NCBI GenBank assembly: GCA_913060695.1
Contig: CAJXUA010000006.1
Location: forward strand, 62,001-126,000
Direction of reading: 5' to 3'
Length of the DNA: 64,000 bases
From: an uncultured Gammaproteobacteria bacterium
GTDB taxonomy: Bacteria > Pseudomonadota > Gammaproteobacteria > Pseudomonadales > Pseudohongiellaceae
In this document: piece after piece, positions 1 through 8,666 of the stretch
Position numbering within the stretch: the stretch's first letter is position 1
Layout of the letters: each line of letters starts with the position of its first letter
Made by a program: the position numbers and the translations under genes
Notes under the pieces: model-generated
Seen by the model: only the letters and a program-made list of their open reading frames with translations
The model's database searches: none
What the model was told of the DNA's origin: nothing

Positions 1-724
1 AACTGGCGTGGCTGCGTTCTAGATTGCGCAGGCGTAATTTGTCGGAAAAACCCTGTTCCAACAAGATGCGTGTGTCTGCTAATTCTTCGCCAAACGAGGC
101 CGCGAGTTCCTCTTTGCTCTCGCGCACAGCCTTCAAACCCGTTACCCTCGAACGCAGCTGTTCAATACGTTGTTTTAGCACTGCGATGCTGCCCTCGCGA
201 GACGCCTTACGCGCGGCAAATATCTGTTTCTGAGCAGCGAGTTCGGAGCGCGCGTTGACATCGGATGTGTCGAGCGTGGAAGGAAGGTTAAAATCTTCGA
301 GGCCATCGCGCTCAGCAAGTAAACGGGCCTCGAGAGCACTAACAGCAGTGAACTGCGCAGTTGCGATTTCCAATTGTGCAAGGGACTGTGTGCTATCGAG
401 TTCTATTAGTGGTGCGCCAGCGTCAACATAGTCACCGTTCTGGACGTAGATCTTACTGATCATGCCACCTTCGAGGTGCTGAATCGTCTTCTTATAGGAG
501 CGCACAGTTACAGCGCCAGGAGCATGTGCTGCTCCGTCGATCGGCGCTGTAACAGCCCACACACCGAATACGCCAAAGACTAAAAAGGCAATTATCAATC
601 CAGCTCTGCTTGGCGCTTCGATACCGGTATCGACCTCGAAAGGTTCAGGCGCGCGCACTGCCTTGCTCGGTCTGCTGCCAGTCAGTACTGGTAAATTGTC
701 CTGATCGTTCTGTTTGTCAGTCAC
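1..724 (-). CDS. HlyD-family membrane fusion protein of a type I secretion system (partial)
   Basis: This is the periplasmic adaptor that links the inner-membrane ABC transporter to a TolC-type outer-membrane channel. About 241 N-terminal codons are present; the C-terminus lies beyond the left edge. I read the start as GTG at 722-724, encoding VTDKQNDQDNLPVL. A short cytoplasmic tail is followed by one membrane helix (GLIIAFLVFGVFGVWAV, about residues 47-63). The biotinyl/lipoyl-like strand with QHLEGGMISKIYVQNGD is typical of HlyD/PrtE adaptors, and a long coiled-coil stretch rich in Glu, Arg and Leu follows. It begins 35 bp after the ABC transporter stop on the same strand, so the two form an operon. 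The likely cargo is the RTX/S-layer protein at 8667. The family is clear; the cargo is inferred. Confidence 0.88.
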   Translation of the reverse strand, partial: MTDKQNDQDNLPVLTGSRPSKAVRAPEPFEVDTGIEAPSRAGLIIAFLVFGVFGVWAVTAPIDGAAHAPGAVTVRSYKKTIQHLEGGMISKIYVQNGDYVDAGAPLIELDSTQSLAQLEIATAQFTAVSALEARLLAERDGLEDFNLPSTLDTSDVNARSELAAQKQIFAARKASREGSIAVLKQRIEQLRSRVTGLKAVRESKEELAASFGEELADTRILLEQGFSDKLRLRNLERSHAS

Positions 725-759
725 GTTCTTTTATCCTAATGTCGTTCGCAATGATTGTT

Positions 760-2478
760 TCAACCTGGAGCGGCCTTGCGTTTGTCGGCTTGTGGCATGA
801 GGTTGGCGAGGACTTGTTCACGCGGACCAAAGCTGACCGCGGCGCCGTCCTTCATGACGAGAATCTTGTCTACACACATCAACACCATAGTGCGGTGGGT
901 AATCACGACGACGGTACAACCTCGTTCTTTAACTCTTTGCAGCGCCGCTACGAGTTCGCGCTCGCCTTGATCATCGAGATTAGAATTAGGTTCATCTAAA
1001 ACGATGAGTTTAGGGTTGCCGTATACAGCACGTGCGAAACCGATGCGTTGTCGTTGCCCGCCAGAGAGTATGCCGCCGCTACCGCCAATGAGCGTGTCGT
1101 AGCCATTAGGCAAGCGCAGGATGAGTTCGTGTACTCCGGCAAGTTGCGCAGCGTCCACGATTTTGTCAGGGTCAATCTCACCGAAGCGGCAGATGTTCTC
1201 GGAGATGGTGCCATCGAATAACTCGATGTCCTGAGGCAGATAGCCAATGTGAGGGCCCAGCTCGCGGCGGTCCCAAGAGAAGATGTCGGCGCCATCTAAA
1301 CGCACCTTACCGCCTCCGGTTGGCCAGATGCCGAGCAGAGCTCTGGCGAGACAGGATTTTCCAGACGCACTCGGTCCCACGATACCCAAGGCTTCGCCCG
1401 CCGCAAGCTCAAAGGCAACGCCCGAAACCACGGGAGCACGTGCACTTGGCGGCGTTATATATATCCCTTCGACACTGAGATTGCCCTTAGGATCTGGCAA
1501 AGACATTGTCTCTGTGTCTTTCGGAATGTTCTCTAATAATTGGCCGAGTCTATCATACTGAGCGCGAGCTACAGAGAAGCCTTTCCAAGTGCCCACCAGC
1601 ATGTCGATTGGCGCGAGCGCTCGGCCGAGTAATAGGGAGCCAGCAATCACCATGCCGGGCGATATTTCCTGGTTAAGAGCCAGTAGAGCGCCCAAGCCGA
1701 GGATTAGAGATTGCGTGATAACGCGAAAAGATTTGGAGAATGTAGTGAGAATGCCGGCCCAGTGGCTGGCGTCGGTCTGCAGGAAGAGTACCTTGTTGGC
1801 ACGCACTTGCTGACGTTTGCGAACATCTTCGATCATGCCCATTGCTGAGATGACTTCCACATTGCGAATACTGCCATTGATTTGATTGTTTACCCAGTTC
1901 GCTTCGGTATTGGCATCCTTGAGCTTGGTAGTGGTGACCTTCTCCGTAACATAGGCCAAAGCTACCATGACTAAACCGGCGATTATGGCGACGACACCGA
2001 ACCAGAAATGGAACATGAACATTACGGCTACATATATGGGGAACCATGGGGCATCGAATAGGGCAAATAGGCCATTGCCCGTCATAAACTGTCGCAGCTG
2101 GGACAGGTCATTATTGGGCTGTGAGCCATTGCTCATGCCGCCGGAATAGAGAGCCTGCTTGAAGGTCGCATCGAATACACGGTTACGCAGGCCTTGCTCG
2201 ATCTTGTTGCCGGCGCTGACTAAGATTCTCGAGCGGACCCACTCGAATGCGCCGCTTGCCGCCATCAGAAACACCATGATGATGGTTAGCATCGCCAGTG
2301 TTGAAACGCTGCCACTACTCATCACGCGGTCATAGACCTGTAACATGTACAGAGTCGGCACCAACATTAATAGGTTGATAGCGGCGCTATACGCGCCTGC
2401 GTAGATGAAGTATTGGCGGACGGACTTAAAAGCCTCGAAGAGTTCTTTGTAGCGGACGTTATTTTTAGGATCTTTCAT
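760..2478 (-). CDS. Type I secretion ABC transporter (PrtD/RsaD-like permease/ATPase)
   Basis: This is the inner-membrane energiser of a type I secretion system, exporting a C-terminally signalled protein in one step. The protein has 572 residues, the normal size for the PrtD/HasD/RsaD class without an N-terminal C39 peptidase domain. A six-helix membrane domain fills about residues 20-310. The ATPase follows with Walker A GPSASGKS (about 365-372), signature LSGGQRQR (about 470), Walker B LIVLDEP and H-loop VITHR. Start ATG at 2476-2478. The HlyD-type adaptor follows directly. No TolC homologue is visible in the window. With the RTX/S-layer gene nearby the layout resembles Caulobacter rsaADE, so S-layer export is the favoured role (inference). 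Confidence 0.93.
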   Translation of the reverse strand: MKDPKNNVRYKELFEAFKSVRQYFIYAGAYSAAINLLMLVPTLYMLQVYDRVMSSGSVSTLAMLTIIMVFLMAASGAFEWVRSRILVSAGNKIEQGLRNRVFDATFKQALYSGGMSNGSQPNNDLSQLRQFMTGNGLFALFDAPWFPIYVAVMFMFHFWFGVVAIIAGLVMVALAYVTEKVTTTKLKDANTEANWVNNQINGSIRNVEVISAMGMIEDVRKRQQVRANKVLFLQTDASHWAGILTTFSKSFRVITQSLILGLGALLALNQEISPGMVIAGSLLLGRALAPIDMLVGTWKGFSVARAQYDRLGQLLENIPKDTETMSLPDPKGNLSVEGIYITPPSARAPVVSGVAFELAAGEALGIVGPSASGKSCLARALLGIWPTGGGKVRLDGADIFSWDRRELGPHIGYLPQDIELFDGTISENICRFGEIDPDKIVDAAQLAGVHELILRLPNGYDTLIGGSGGILSGGQRQRIGFARAVYGNPKLIVLDEPNSNLDDQGERELVAALQRVKERGCTVVVITHRTMVLMCVDKILVMKDGAAVSFGPREQVLANLMPQADKRKAAPG

Positions 2479-2606
2479 TGAGGCTTCTTATTCATAGTGT
2501 TGTATTAGTGAGTTCATCTAAGTGGGGCGCTGTCGCGCCCTTTTCAAGTTTTGTTCCTTAAGGACGAGATTGTACACGTTCACCGGTTCGCCTGTTAGAG
2601 CTCTAC

Positions 2607-3350
2607 TTAGAGCTCCTGCGCACCCTCTGCGAGGGCTTTTAACGTGTCTGGGTCGTTGATGAGCAAGCAAGCTGGGCCATCGCGTTTAACAATCTGTCGA
2701 GCCTGTAAGGTCTGGAAGACTCGGGTAACAGTTTCTCGGCTCAAGTTCAGCATGATTGCGATCTCCATGTGCGTAGGAGGGTTGTTTATCTTCGAGGCGC
2801 TGCGCCCGCCCTTCTCGCCTGCCTCCAGTAGCATCCACAGCTGACAGCAAACGCGCTGGCTGATATTAGGTAGGCCCAGTAGAGAACGTTGTCGCGTCAT
2901 CTGCCTAAGGCGTGAGGCCAAGCGCTGACCTAGCACCTTGAAAATCTCTGGTTGTTTCAACATGACCTCGCGCAGGCTATCCATCGGAATGAATACTGTG
3001 ACGGCGGAGGTCAATGCAATGACATATTCAGGTTGAGTGCCGTGATCGAAAAGACCAAGATCGCCGCAAAAATCGCCCGGTTCGACAAAATAGAGGCCCA
3101 CTTCGCGCCCATCGATGGTAAAATCAACCCCTTGCAAGCGCCCTTCGAATAAGAAACACACGGCCTCTTCCTCTACACCGGCATTTAAGACAATGCCGCG
3201 GCGAGCGAACTTACGCAGAGTAGACAGTGTCGCAAGTTGACTCAGAATCTCGTGAGACAGAGGTTTTAAAATAGGAAAAGTGCTTAACAGCTCTGGGGTT
3301 ACCACGTTGTGTTCTATCCCTGGTGGCTGGTTTCGGCGACGCTGGGGCAT
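2607..3350 (-). CDS. Crp/Fnr-family transcriptional regulator
   Basis: A 247-residue DNA-binding regulator. The N-terminal cyclic-nucleotide-type beta-roll fills about residues 25-135, followed by a dimerisation helix and a winged helix-turn-helix. The recognition helix SRETVTRVF (204-212) keeps the Arg, Glu and Arg (205, 206, 210) that E. coli CRP uses to read TGTGA. The cyclic-nucleotide pocket is altered: the GELGLF equivalent is GDLGLF (96-101), and the CRP phosphate-binding Arg-Ser pair aligns with Pro107-Glu108. Binding of cAMP is therefore uncertain. There is no N-terminal cysteine cluster, so it is not an FNR-type oxygen sensor. A CRP-like site lies 46 bp upstream, shared with the divergent FecR operon. 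ATG at 3348-3350. Confidence 0.9.
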   Translation of the reverse strand: MPQRRRNQPPGIEHNVVTPELLSTFPILKPLSHEILSQLATLSTLRKFARRGIVLNAGVEEEAVCFLFEGRLQGVDFTIDGREVGLYFVEPGDFCGDLGLFDHGTQPEYVIALTSAVTVFIPMDSLREVMLKQPEIFKVLGQRLASRLRQMTRQRSLLGLPNISQRVCCQLWMLLEAGEKGGRSASKINNPPTHMEIAIMLNLSRETVTRVFQTLQARQIVKRDGPACLLINDPDTLKALAEGAQEL

Positions 3351-3396
3351 TATAGAAGCTCTAAGGGGAATAGCAAACGTCAGTAATTACGTGCCG

Positions 3397-3412
3397 TGTG
3401 ACTGTAATCACC
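3397..3412. promoter_or_regulatory. Crp-type operator between the regulator and the FecR operon
   Basis: TGTGACTGTAATCACC fits TGTGA-N6-TCACA with one mismatch. It lies in the 152-bp divergent region. A -10-like TATTCT at 3434-3439 begins 37 bp after the site begins, the geometry of a class II (about -41.5) activator promoter for the rightward operon. Binding by the adjacent Crp-family protein is inferred from its CRP-like recognition helix. Confidence 0.72.
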
Positions 3413-3502
3413 CGAGTTTCAATTAGCTTGCGATATTCTAAGCATCGTCAATCTAGGTCAGTTGTGCCCCAACTGAACCTCACTCCCTAAGGGGAAGAGA
3501 AT

Positions 3503-4900
3503 ATGCAAACTAGACTACCAAATTTCGGAAAACGAACTGCGACTCGCATCGCGTTGTTGCCATTGCTTATAGCGATGGCGTCGGCCCATGGGGAAACTGG
3601 CGCAAACGTAGGCGAAGTGAGCCTCGTGCTGGGCAAGGCCTACCTTAAATCGGGCGATAAGCGCACACCGGTTCACGCTGGCACTCTTATAAAGGTCAGC
3701 GATCAGGTCATTACAGAGTCTAATGGCCATGTGCATATTCGTTTCGTCGACGACGCCCTAGTGAGCGTTCGTCCCGATAGTACCTTAGAGATTCAGCGCT
3801 ACGACTTCGATGAGAAAAGTCCTAAAGACTCCTCAATCAAGTTAAATCTTCTTGAAGGCGTTACTCGCGCCATCTCCGGTGAAGGAGCTCACGCGGCACG
3901 TGATCGTTTCCGCCTGAATACCCCTGTTGCTGCGATCGGCGTCCGGGGTACTGATTTCGTTGTGAGTGCCTCTGGCCAGTCGGTTCGCGCAATGGTGAAA
4001 GAGGGTGCCATCGTAATGGCGCCGTTCTCATTGGATTGCTTGGCCACTACATTTGGCCCATGTGCAGCAAATGCCGTGGAGCTTTCCGAAGACTCATTGC
4101 AGATGGTACAAGTAGATGGCAATGCACCCCTGCCTCGCTTGGTTCCCGCTACAGATGAACGCGGTGAGCTTTCCACCGAAGAAGTAGCCGTCGCTAATGC
4201 AGAGCCCGAGACTCGGGCAGACGACAAGACTGCCGGTACAGAGCTCTATCTGGAAAATGTCACATCGCGCCGTGTGGCCGAAGTCGCTAGCAATGTTGCC
4301 TCGCGCCCACCTGTGATCGTGACGCCTAAGCCGCCTACCCCTACTGTAAAGCCTGATTTCACGCCAAGCTCAGCTTTGTCGGCCAACAGGCTGGTTGCTA
4401 ACAATCTTGTTTGGGGGCGCTGGAATGGCAATAGCGGTCAGGGGTCTCAAGAGCGAATTAGCTTAGCGTATAGCACTGCAAGTGCTGGTCGTGATGTTAC
4501 TGTCGGTGGTGGTGGGTATGTACTATTCAGGGATAGCAACGGCAGCACACTAGTCCGGCCTGATCTAACAGTGGTGAGCTTCGCTCTGAGCAGTGCACAA
4601 GCTTTTTATCATTCCGATTCAGGGGTGATGTCTATGCAGGTCAACAGCGGTTCTTTATCGGTTGATTTTAATGCAAAGAGCTTCAGGACCCAGCTTGACT
4701 TGAACTCTGACGCCTCTGGCCGAGTCGATTTTTCTGCCTCGGGTAAGTACGACGATGGTGGTTTCTTCTATAACGATACGGACATGCAAAGCGTGAAAGG
4801 TGCAGTGAGCTTGGATGGAAATGAAGCTGCTTACTTCTTCGAGAAGACTCTCGGCGAGGGCAAGCGTGTAGACGGCCTTACCCTGTGGGGCGCGCCATAG
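3503..4900 (+). CDS. Secreted FecR-domain protein with TbpB-like C-terminal barrel
   Basis: A 465-residue exported protein. A signal peptide (about 1-30, ending MASAHG) has no lipobox cysteine. A FecR domain fills about residues 38-155 (GEVSLVLGKAYL through TPVAAIGVRGTDFVV). A proline-rich linker near 267-285 leads to a C-terminal part (about 295-465) with alternating strands. Its end, with KYDDGGFFY, KGAVSLDGNEAAYFFEKTL and a final GLTLWGAP, resembles the terminal barrel of TbpB-like proteins carried by Slam/type XI systems. That resemblance is my own reading and needs a structure prediction. The next gene begins 2 bp later, so the two are cotranscribed. It may sense or bind something at the surface and signal to the cyclase. 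ATG 3503, weak AAGGGG Shine-Dalgarno sequence. Confidence 0.85.
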   Translation: MQTRLPNFGKRTATRIALLPLLIAMASAHGETGANVGEVSLVLGKAYLKSGDKRTPVHAGTLIKVSDQVITESNGHVHIRFVDDALVSVRPDSTLEIQRYDFDEKSPKDSSIKLNLLEGVTRAISGEGAHAARDRFRLNTPVAAIGVRGTDFVVSASGQSVRAMVKEGAIVMAPFSLDCLATTFGPCAANAVELSEDSLQMVQVDGNAPLPRLVPATDERGELSTEEVAVANAEPETRADDKTAGTELYLENVTSRRVAEVASNVASRPPVIVTPKPPTPTVKPDFTPSSALSANRLVANNLVWGRWNGNSGQGSQERISLAYSTASAGRDVTVGGGGYVLFRDSNGSTLVRPDLTVVSFALSSAQAFYHSDSGVMSMQVNSGSLSVDFNAKSFRTQLDLNSDASGRVDFSASGKYDDGGFFYNDTDMQSVKGAVSLDGNEAAYFFEKTLGEGKRVDGLTLWGAP

Positions 4901-4902
4901 TC

Positions 4903-6903
4903 ATGAGCACTCTCCGTCTAATCAATCCCTTCAATCGAGCACTGGCCTTTCTATTGCGCCTAGTGCCCTATGGTGCACGCCTTCTTCTATTGGCGCTCGC
5001 TGGGGTTTTGACGGCATTGATTGTGACCTTATTCAAGGGCAGTTTAGATACGGTTGAAGAGAGTGTTGGGGCGCTGGGTTGGACTCTGAACCCCGAGACA
5101 GCATTGGAGCAGCGCATCACTATTGTCGCGATCGACGAGAAGAGTCTTGCTCAAGAAGGTAACTGGCCTTGGCCTCGCGCAACGATGGCGCGCTTGGTCA
5201 CGGCATTGAATGATGCTGGCGTGCAGCTTCAGCTCCACGACATCGTATTCCCCGAAACGGCACAAGGCGACGATGCATTAGCGTTGGCTCTGCAGGCCTC
5301 CCGCGGCGCAGTGCTGGCACAGCAGCCGCAACTTAATTCTGAGCAAACTCTGCGAACGGGTGTATTGAGTCATCCCGTGTCTGGCGTAAGCTGTTCGGAT
5401 GGCTTGGCTAGCACCTCTAACTACATCGCTAATAACGCCACTTTCGCATCTATTCCCAAAGGGCACATCTCCCCTATCGTTTCTTCGGATGGTGCTATCC
5501 GCAAAATGCCGGCTCTCATCTGTGTAGATGGAAGCGCCTACCCCGCTCTGCCTATCAGTGCTTTACTACAAGCACTTAGTACGCAGGTATGGGGTGTCAG
5601 CGTCACTGAAGGAAATTCTTTGTTTGCTCCCGCACAAATGTTGCAGCTCGACTCTTACCCAGGTCTGCGCATCCCGCTAGATGCACAAGGAAATATGCGC
5701 ATCTCCTATCGCAATCTTCCCGAAACCTATCAGGCTATCTCTGCCGCGGATATTCTCAATGGCGATTACGACCCTGCGATGCTAGAGAATGGTTGGGTGA
5801 TAGTGGGGGCAACTGCTTTCGGGATTGGTGACATTGTACCCACTCCCTATAGTGGTGCCACGCCGGGTGTCGAGTTGCTGGCTCGAATCTTGGGCAGCCT
5901 GCTTGATACTAATGTGCCCTATGCGCCAAGCGGCGCGGCGCTGTTTATGTTTCTACTAAGCATGGTCAGTGCGGCTATCTTGTTTGTTATTGCGGGTGCA
6001 CGCGAGCGTTTCGCTAGCTACGGCCTGCCCATTGCGGGCTTGTTATTGCCCAGTGCGGCCATCACGCTGCATATCGAGTTACTAGGTTCTAGCAACATCT
6101 GGCTTGGCTGGGTAAGCCCTGCCTTGTACTGCGTACTCGCCGCCAGCGCCTTGATGCTGCTAGAACAAGCGCGGGTGCGCGACGAGCGTAGTCGTGTGTT
6201 TGGAAACCTAAATGCCTATCTTCCAAGCGATGTTGCGAAAGAGATCGCCTTTAGTCTGCCCAGCTCCAGCGTTAATGCACGCCGGGCAGAGGTAACCTTG
6301 CTGAGTGCAGATCTACGCAATTTCTCTGCATTCTCCGAGGCTAGACCGCCAGAGGAGTCCGCGGCTCTACTGCATTTCTTCTTCGTGCGCGCCGCAGAGA
6401 TTGTTGAGCAACATGGTGGCCGCATTCATGAGTTTAAAGGTGACAGCCTGCTAGCCATTTGGGATGGTCACGATGCGCAAGCGGCAACGCAGGCTCTGCA
6501 TGCTGCAGAACAAATGCAGGCCTCTATCGATCGCGATATGCTGCCCCAGCATCTACCGCAAGGCTTAGAGCCATTAGCTTTAGGCGTGGGTATTGAGCAA
6601 GGCTCCGTTCTTATTGGTTCTATTGGCCCAGCGCAGCGGCGAACCCATACTCTGTTGGGCGATACCGTTACTATTACTTTGCGCATTCAAGAGATGACTG
6701 CGGAATTAGCGTCACCTATTTTGATCGGAGAATGTGCTGCGCGTCAGCTAAGCGATCAGAAGCTTGAGTCTCAGGGTAGCTATCTCTTGGCTGGTCTGCG
6801 CACGCCTCACGTTTTATTTTCGCCAGTTGCTGCCGACTCTCCTACTCGCAGAAGCAAGTCAGACACAGTTAGCTTAAGCGTTGTCTCTGGTGGGCGCCGC
6901 TAA
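4903..6903 (+). CDS. CHASE2-domain class III adenylate/guanylate cyclase
   Basis: An inner-membrane sensor cyclase of 666 residues. An N-terminal helix is followed by a periplasmic CHASE2 domain (about 50-330; ITIVAIDEKSL, NWPWPR, LHDIVFPE), three membrane helices (about 345-430) and a class III catalytic domain (about 455-640). Metal-binding Asp470 (SADLRNF) and Asp514 (FKGDSLLA) are present, with Lys512 at the purine-selecting position. Thr583 sits where many cyclases have Asp (class IIIb-like). The usual transition-state Asn of GDTVNLAAR is Thr590 (GDTVTITLR), while Arg594 is kept. Activity may thus be low or altered. I chose ATG 4903; an in-frame GTG at 4885 would overlap the FecR gene. 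It probably turns a periplasmic signal into cyclic nucleotide. Confidence 0.9.
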   Translation: MSTLRLINPFNRALAFLLRLVPYGARLLLLALAGVLTALIVTLFKGSLDTVEESVGALGWTLNPETALEQRITIVAIDEKSLAQEGNWPWPRATMARLVTALNDAGVQLQLHDIVFPETAQGDDALALALQASRGAVLAQQPQLNSEQTLRTGVLSHPVSGVSCSDGLASTSNYIANNATFASIPKGHISPIVSSDGAIRKMPALICVDGSAYPALPISALLQALSTQVWGVSVTEGNSLFAPAQMLQLDSYPGLRIPLDAQGNMRISYRNLPETYQAISAADILNGDYDPAMLENGWVIVGATAFGIGDIVPTPYSGATPGVELLARILGSLLDTNVPYAPSGAALFMFLLSMVSAAILFVIAGARERFASYGLPIAGLLLPSAAITLHIELLGSSNIWLGWVSPALYCVLAASALMLLEQARVRDERSRVFGNLNAYLPSDVAKEIAFSLPSSSVNARRAEVTLLSADLRNFSAFSEARPPEESAALLHFFFVRAAEIVEQHGGRIHEFKGDSLLAIWDGHDAQAATQALHAAEQMQASIDRDMLPQHLPQGLEPLALGVGIEQGSVLIGSIGPAQRRTHTLLGDTVTITLRIQEMTAELASPILIGECAARQLSDQKLESQGSYLLAGLRTPHVLFSPVAADSPTRRSKSDTVSLSVVSGGRR

Positions 6904-7056
6904 AACCACGACTCCTCTCTCTATTTAATGCATCCCGCCGAAATGGGGGCATGTTTCTTATTGCTTGTCGCTGCGCGTTTATTGATAATTGCCTGCATGC
7001 TTGTTAAACGACATATGCTCCGCTATGTCTGTCGCCTAGCCGGATCCAAAGAGTAT

Positions 7057-8364
7057 ATGCGCTGGTCTCTTCTCTCTATTAGCTTACTGCTTCCTTTGTC
7101 AGCTCAGGCTTGCCCTGATCTCTCTGCGTTCTATCAATTTGGGGAAGACCCCGAGTCTCAGCGAGCTCTGGAGTCTGGGCTTGCGCCTCTAATGAGCGAG
7201 TGCCTGCTAAGTTCAGAGTACTTCGCTCTATATGGAGCGGTGGTTATGGAGACAGGAGATCTGGCGGAGTCCTTAGATTTGCTAGAGCGAGCCTTGATGT
7301 TAGACGCGAATAATGGCGCGGCCCTTATCGACTATGCACAGGCCCTGTATTTGCGCGGGCAGTTGTTTACGGCTTTAGATTTAAATAAGCAATTGCTCGC
7401 GAGGGAGGATCTGCCAGAGAACATCAAAAACATACTGGCGCAACGAGAGCAGCAATGGCGCGCACAGACTCGGCAACATGGTTTTGGCGCTGATATCTTG
7501 GCGGGCTATGACAATAATCTCAATGGCGCGCCTGACCCTAGCCAAATTACCCTTACACTTTCGGGCGAGCCGGTAATCCTGACCTTGAATTCTGAGTATC
7601 AGCCTATTAGTGGGCCTTATCTAAATCTTCGCCTAGGCGGACAATTTCGCCAACTAGCGGCAGATCATCAACACAATGTAAGTGCCGAGATGCGTGGTCG
7701 TGTTAGTGAAGATTCTGGATCTGACCTTGTGCAATTAGAGTCTCGCTATAGCTATCTGCAACCGAAGCGAGATCAGGCCTGGCAATTCGGTGCGGCGATG
7801 AGCCATCTCTTTTTCGGGGGCAATGCCCTTTATTCTGCGGTTGAGGGCAATGTTCGCTACCAGCACACACTGAACGATGCTTGTAATCGCAGCTATAGCT
7901 TGGCGACGCAGTATCAGAACTACAAAGATCAGAGCAGCCTAAACTCGATAGAGAGCAAGCTCGGCGCAGGCTTGGAGTGTTCTGTCCCATTGGCCGGGAA
8001 GCCGAGTGCGTTTGGCTTAGAGTTAAGCTTGCTGAACAACACAGCCTTTAATGCAGGCAGGCCTGGTGGCGACAGAAACGGCTGGCAATTCAATGCCCAG
8101 TGGCAATACCCCATACTCAAGGGCGTGCTCAGCAGCCAGCTTAATCACACCGAGCTTCGCGATACGAATGGCTATAGCGAGCTATTAGACAATGGTGCGC
8201 AGAGGTGGCTTAAGCGTAGTTATGTGCTTGTACAGTACAGGCAGTCTCTCTTCCCCAATATGGCATTTGTCGTGAATGCCTACCACCAGCATCAGAGCAG
8301 CAATATAGAGCTGTTCGATAGCCTAGATAGCACCCTCGAACTTGGCATAAGTATGAGCTTTTAA
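7057..8364 (+). CDS. TPR plus outer-membrane beta-barrel protein (Slam/DUF560-like)
   Basis: A 435-residue outer-membrane protein. The signal peptide is MRWSLLSISLLLPLSAQA. A TPR-like helical part follows (about 40-145; LDLLERALMLDANNGAALIDYAQAL), then a beta-barrel from about residue 150 (FGADILAGYDNNLNGAPD) to the end. The last strand finishes LGISMSF with a terminal Phe, the usual BAM signal. A periplasmic TPR domain before a DUF560-like barrel is the plan of Slam and type XI secretion outer-membrane proteins. The gene is third in the operon with the FecR/TbpB-like protein, a plausible cargo. I chose ATG 7057 because the signal peptide begins there; the frame stays open to 6928. The Slam assignment is inference. 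Confidence 0.78.
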   Translation: MRWSLLSISLLLPLSAQACPDLSAFYQFGEDPESQRALESGLAPLMSECLLSSEYFALYGAVVMETGDLAESLDLLERALMLDANNGAALIDYAQALYLRGQLFTALDLNKQLLAREDLPENIKNILAQREQQWRAQTRQHGFGADILAGYDNNLNGAPDPSQITLTLSGEPVILTLNSEYQPISGPYLNLRLGGQFRQLAADHQHNVSAEMRGRVSEDSGSDLVQLESRYSYLQPKRDQAWQFGAAMSHLFFGGNALYSAVEGNVRYQHTLNDACNRSYSLATQYQNYKDQSSLNSIESKLGAGLECSVPLAGKPSAFGLELSLLNNTAFNAGRPGGDRNGWQFNAQWQYPILKGVLSSQLNHTELRDTNGYSELLDNGAQRWLKRSYVLVQYRQSLFPNMAFVVNAYHQHQSSNIELFDSLDSTLELGISMSF

Positions 8365-8666
8365 AAGCCAACTTAATGCTTTAAAAATAGTAGCTTACAT
8401 TCGAGAGTTAATGAAAGAAACAGGTTGTAATTGTTGCGAAGGCCTAGTACTATCCCGGGGCATGTCCGCTTGTGGTCAGGAATACTCGTGTCACTCAAGT
8501 GGGTTTAACTAGGAATACGTAAGAGATTTTCCTCTGTGTGACTGTAGTCACAGGGAAATAGATTGGACTTACGTATCCTTGGCACAACCGAATGGGGTCA
8601 TCCGCTGCTGTAGGCGTGTCACAATCGGATAAAACAAATTGGAATAAATTTTAAGGAGTTCTAACA
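8365..8666. other. Long leader and promoter region of the S-layer gene
   Basis: A 302-bp gene-free stretch between the TPR-barrel gene and the S-layer gene. It contains the Crp-type operator and -10 hexamer listed separately, then an AT-rich leader of about 80 bases ending in an AAGGAG Shine-Dalgarno sequence (8653-8658) placed 8 bases before ATG 8667. I see no small gene in it. Confidence 0.6.
8537..8579 (+). promoter_or_regulatory. Crp-type operator and class II-like promoter of the S-layer gene
   Basis: TGTGACTGTAGTCACA (8537-8552) is a dyad, perfect except for its two central bases, and matches TGTGA-N6-TCACA exactly. A -10-like TATCCT lies at 8574-8579. The site-to-hexamer offset (37 bp start to start) is identical to that at the FecR operon, and 11 bases from the TGTGA onward (TGTGACTGTAR TCAC core) are shared. 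This implies activation by the same Crp-family protein, centred near -41.5. Confidence 0.75.

Noticed and set aside
2525-2544. Hairpin GGGCGC-TGTC-GCGCCC with TTTT after it, between the Crp and ABC genes
   Set aside because: The T-run is on the plus strand while both flanking genes run leftward, so it is not a convincing terminator for either.
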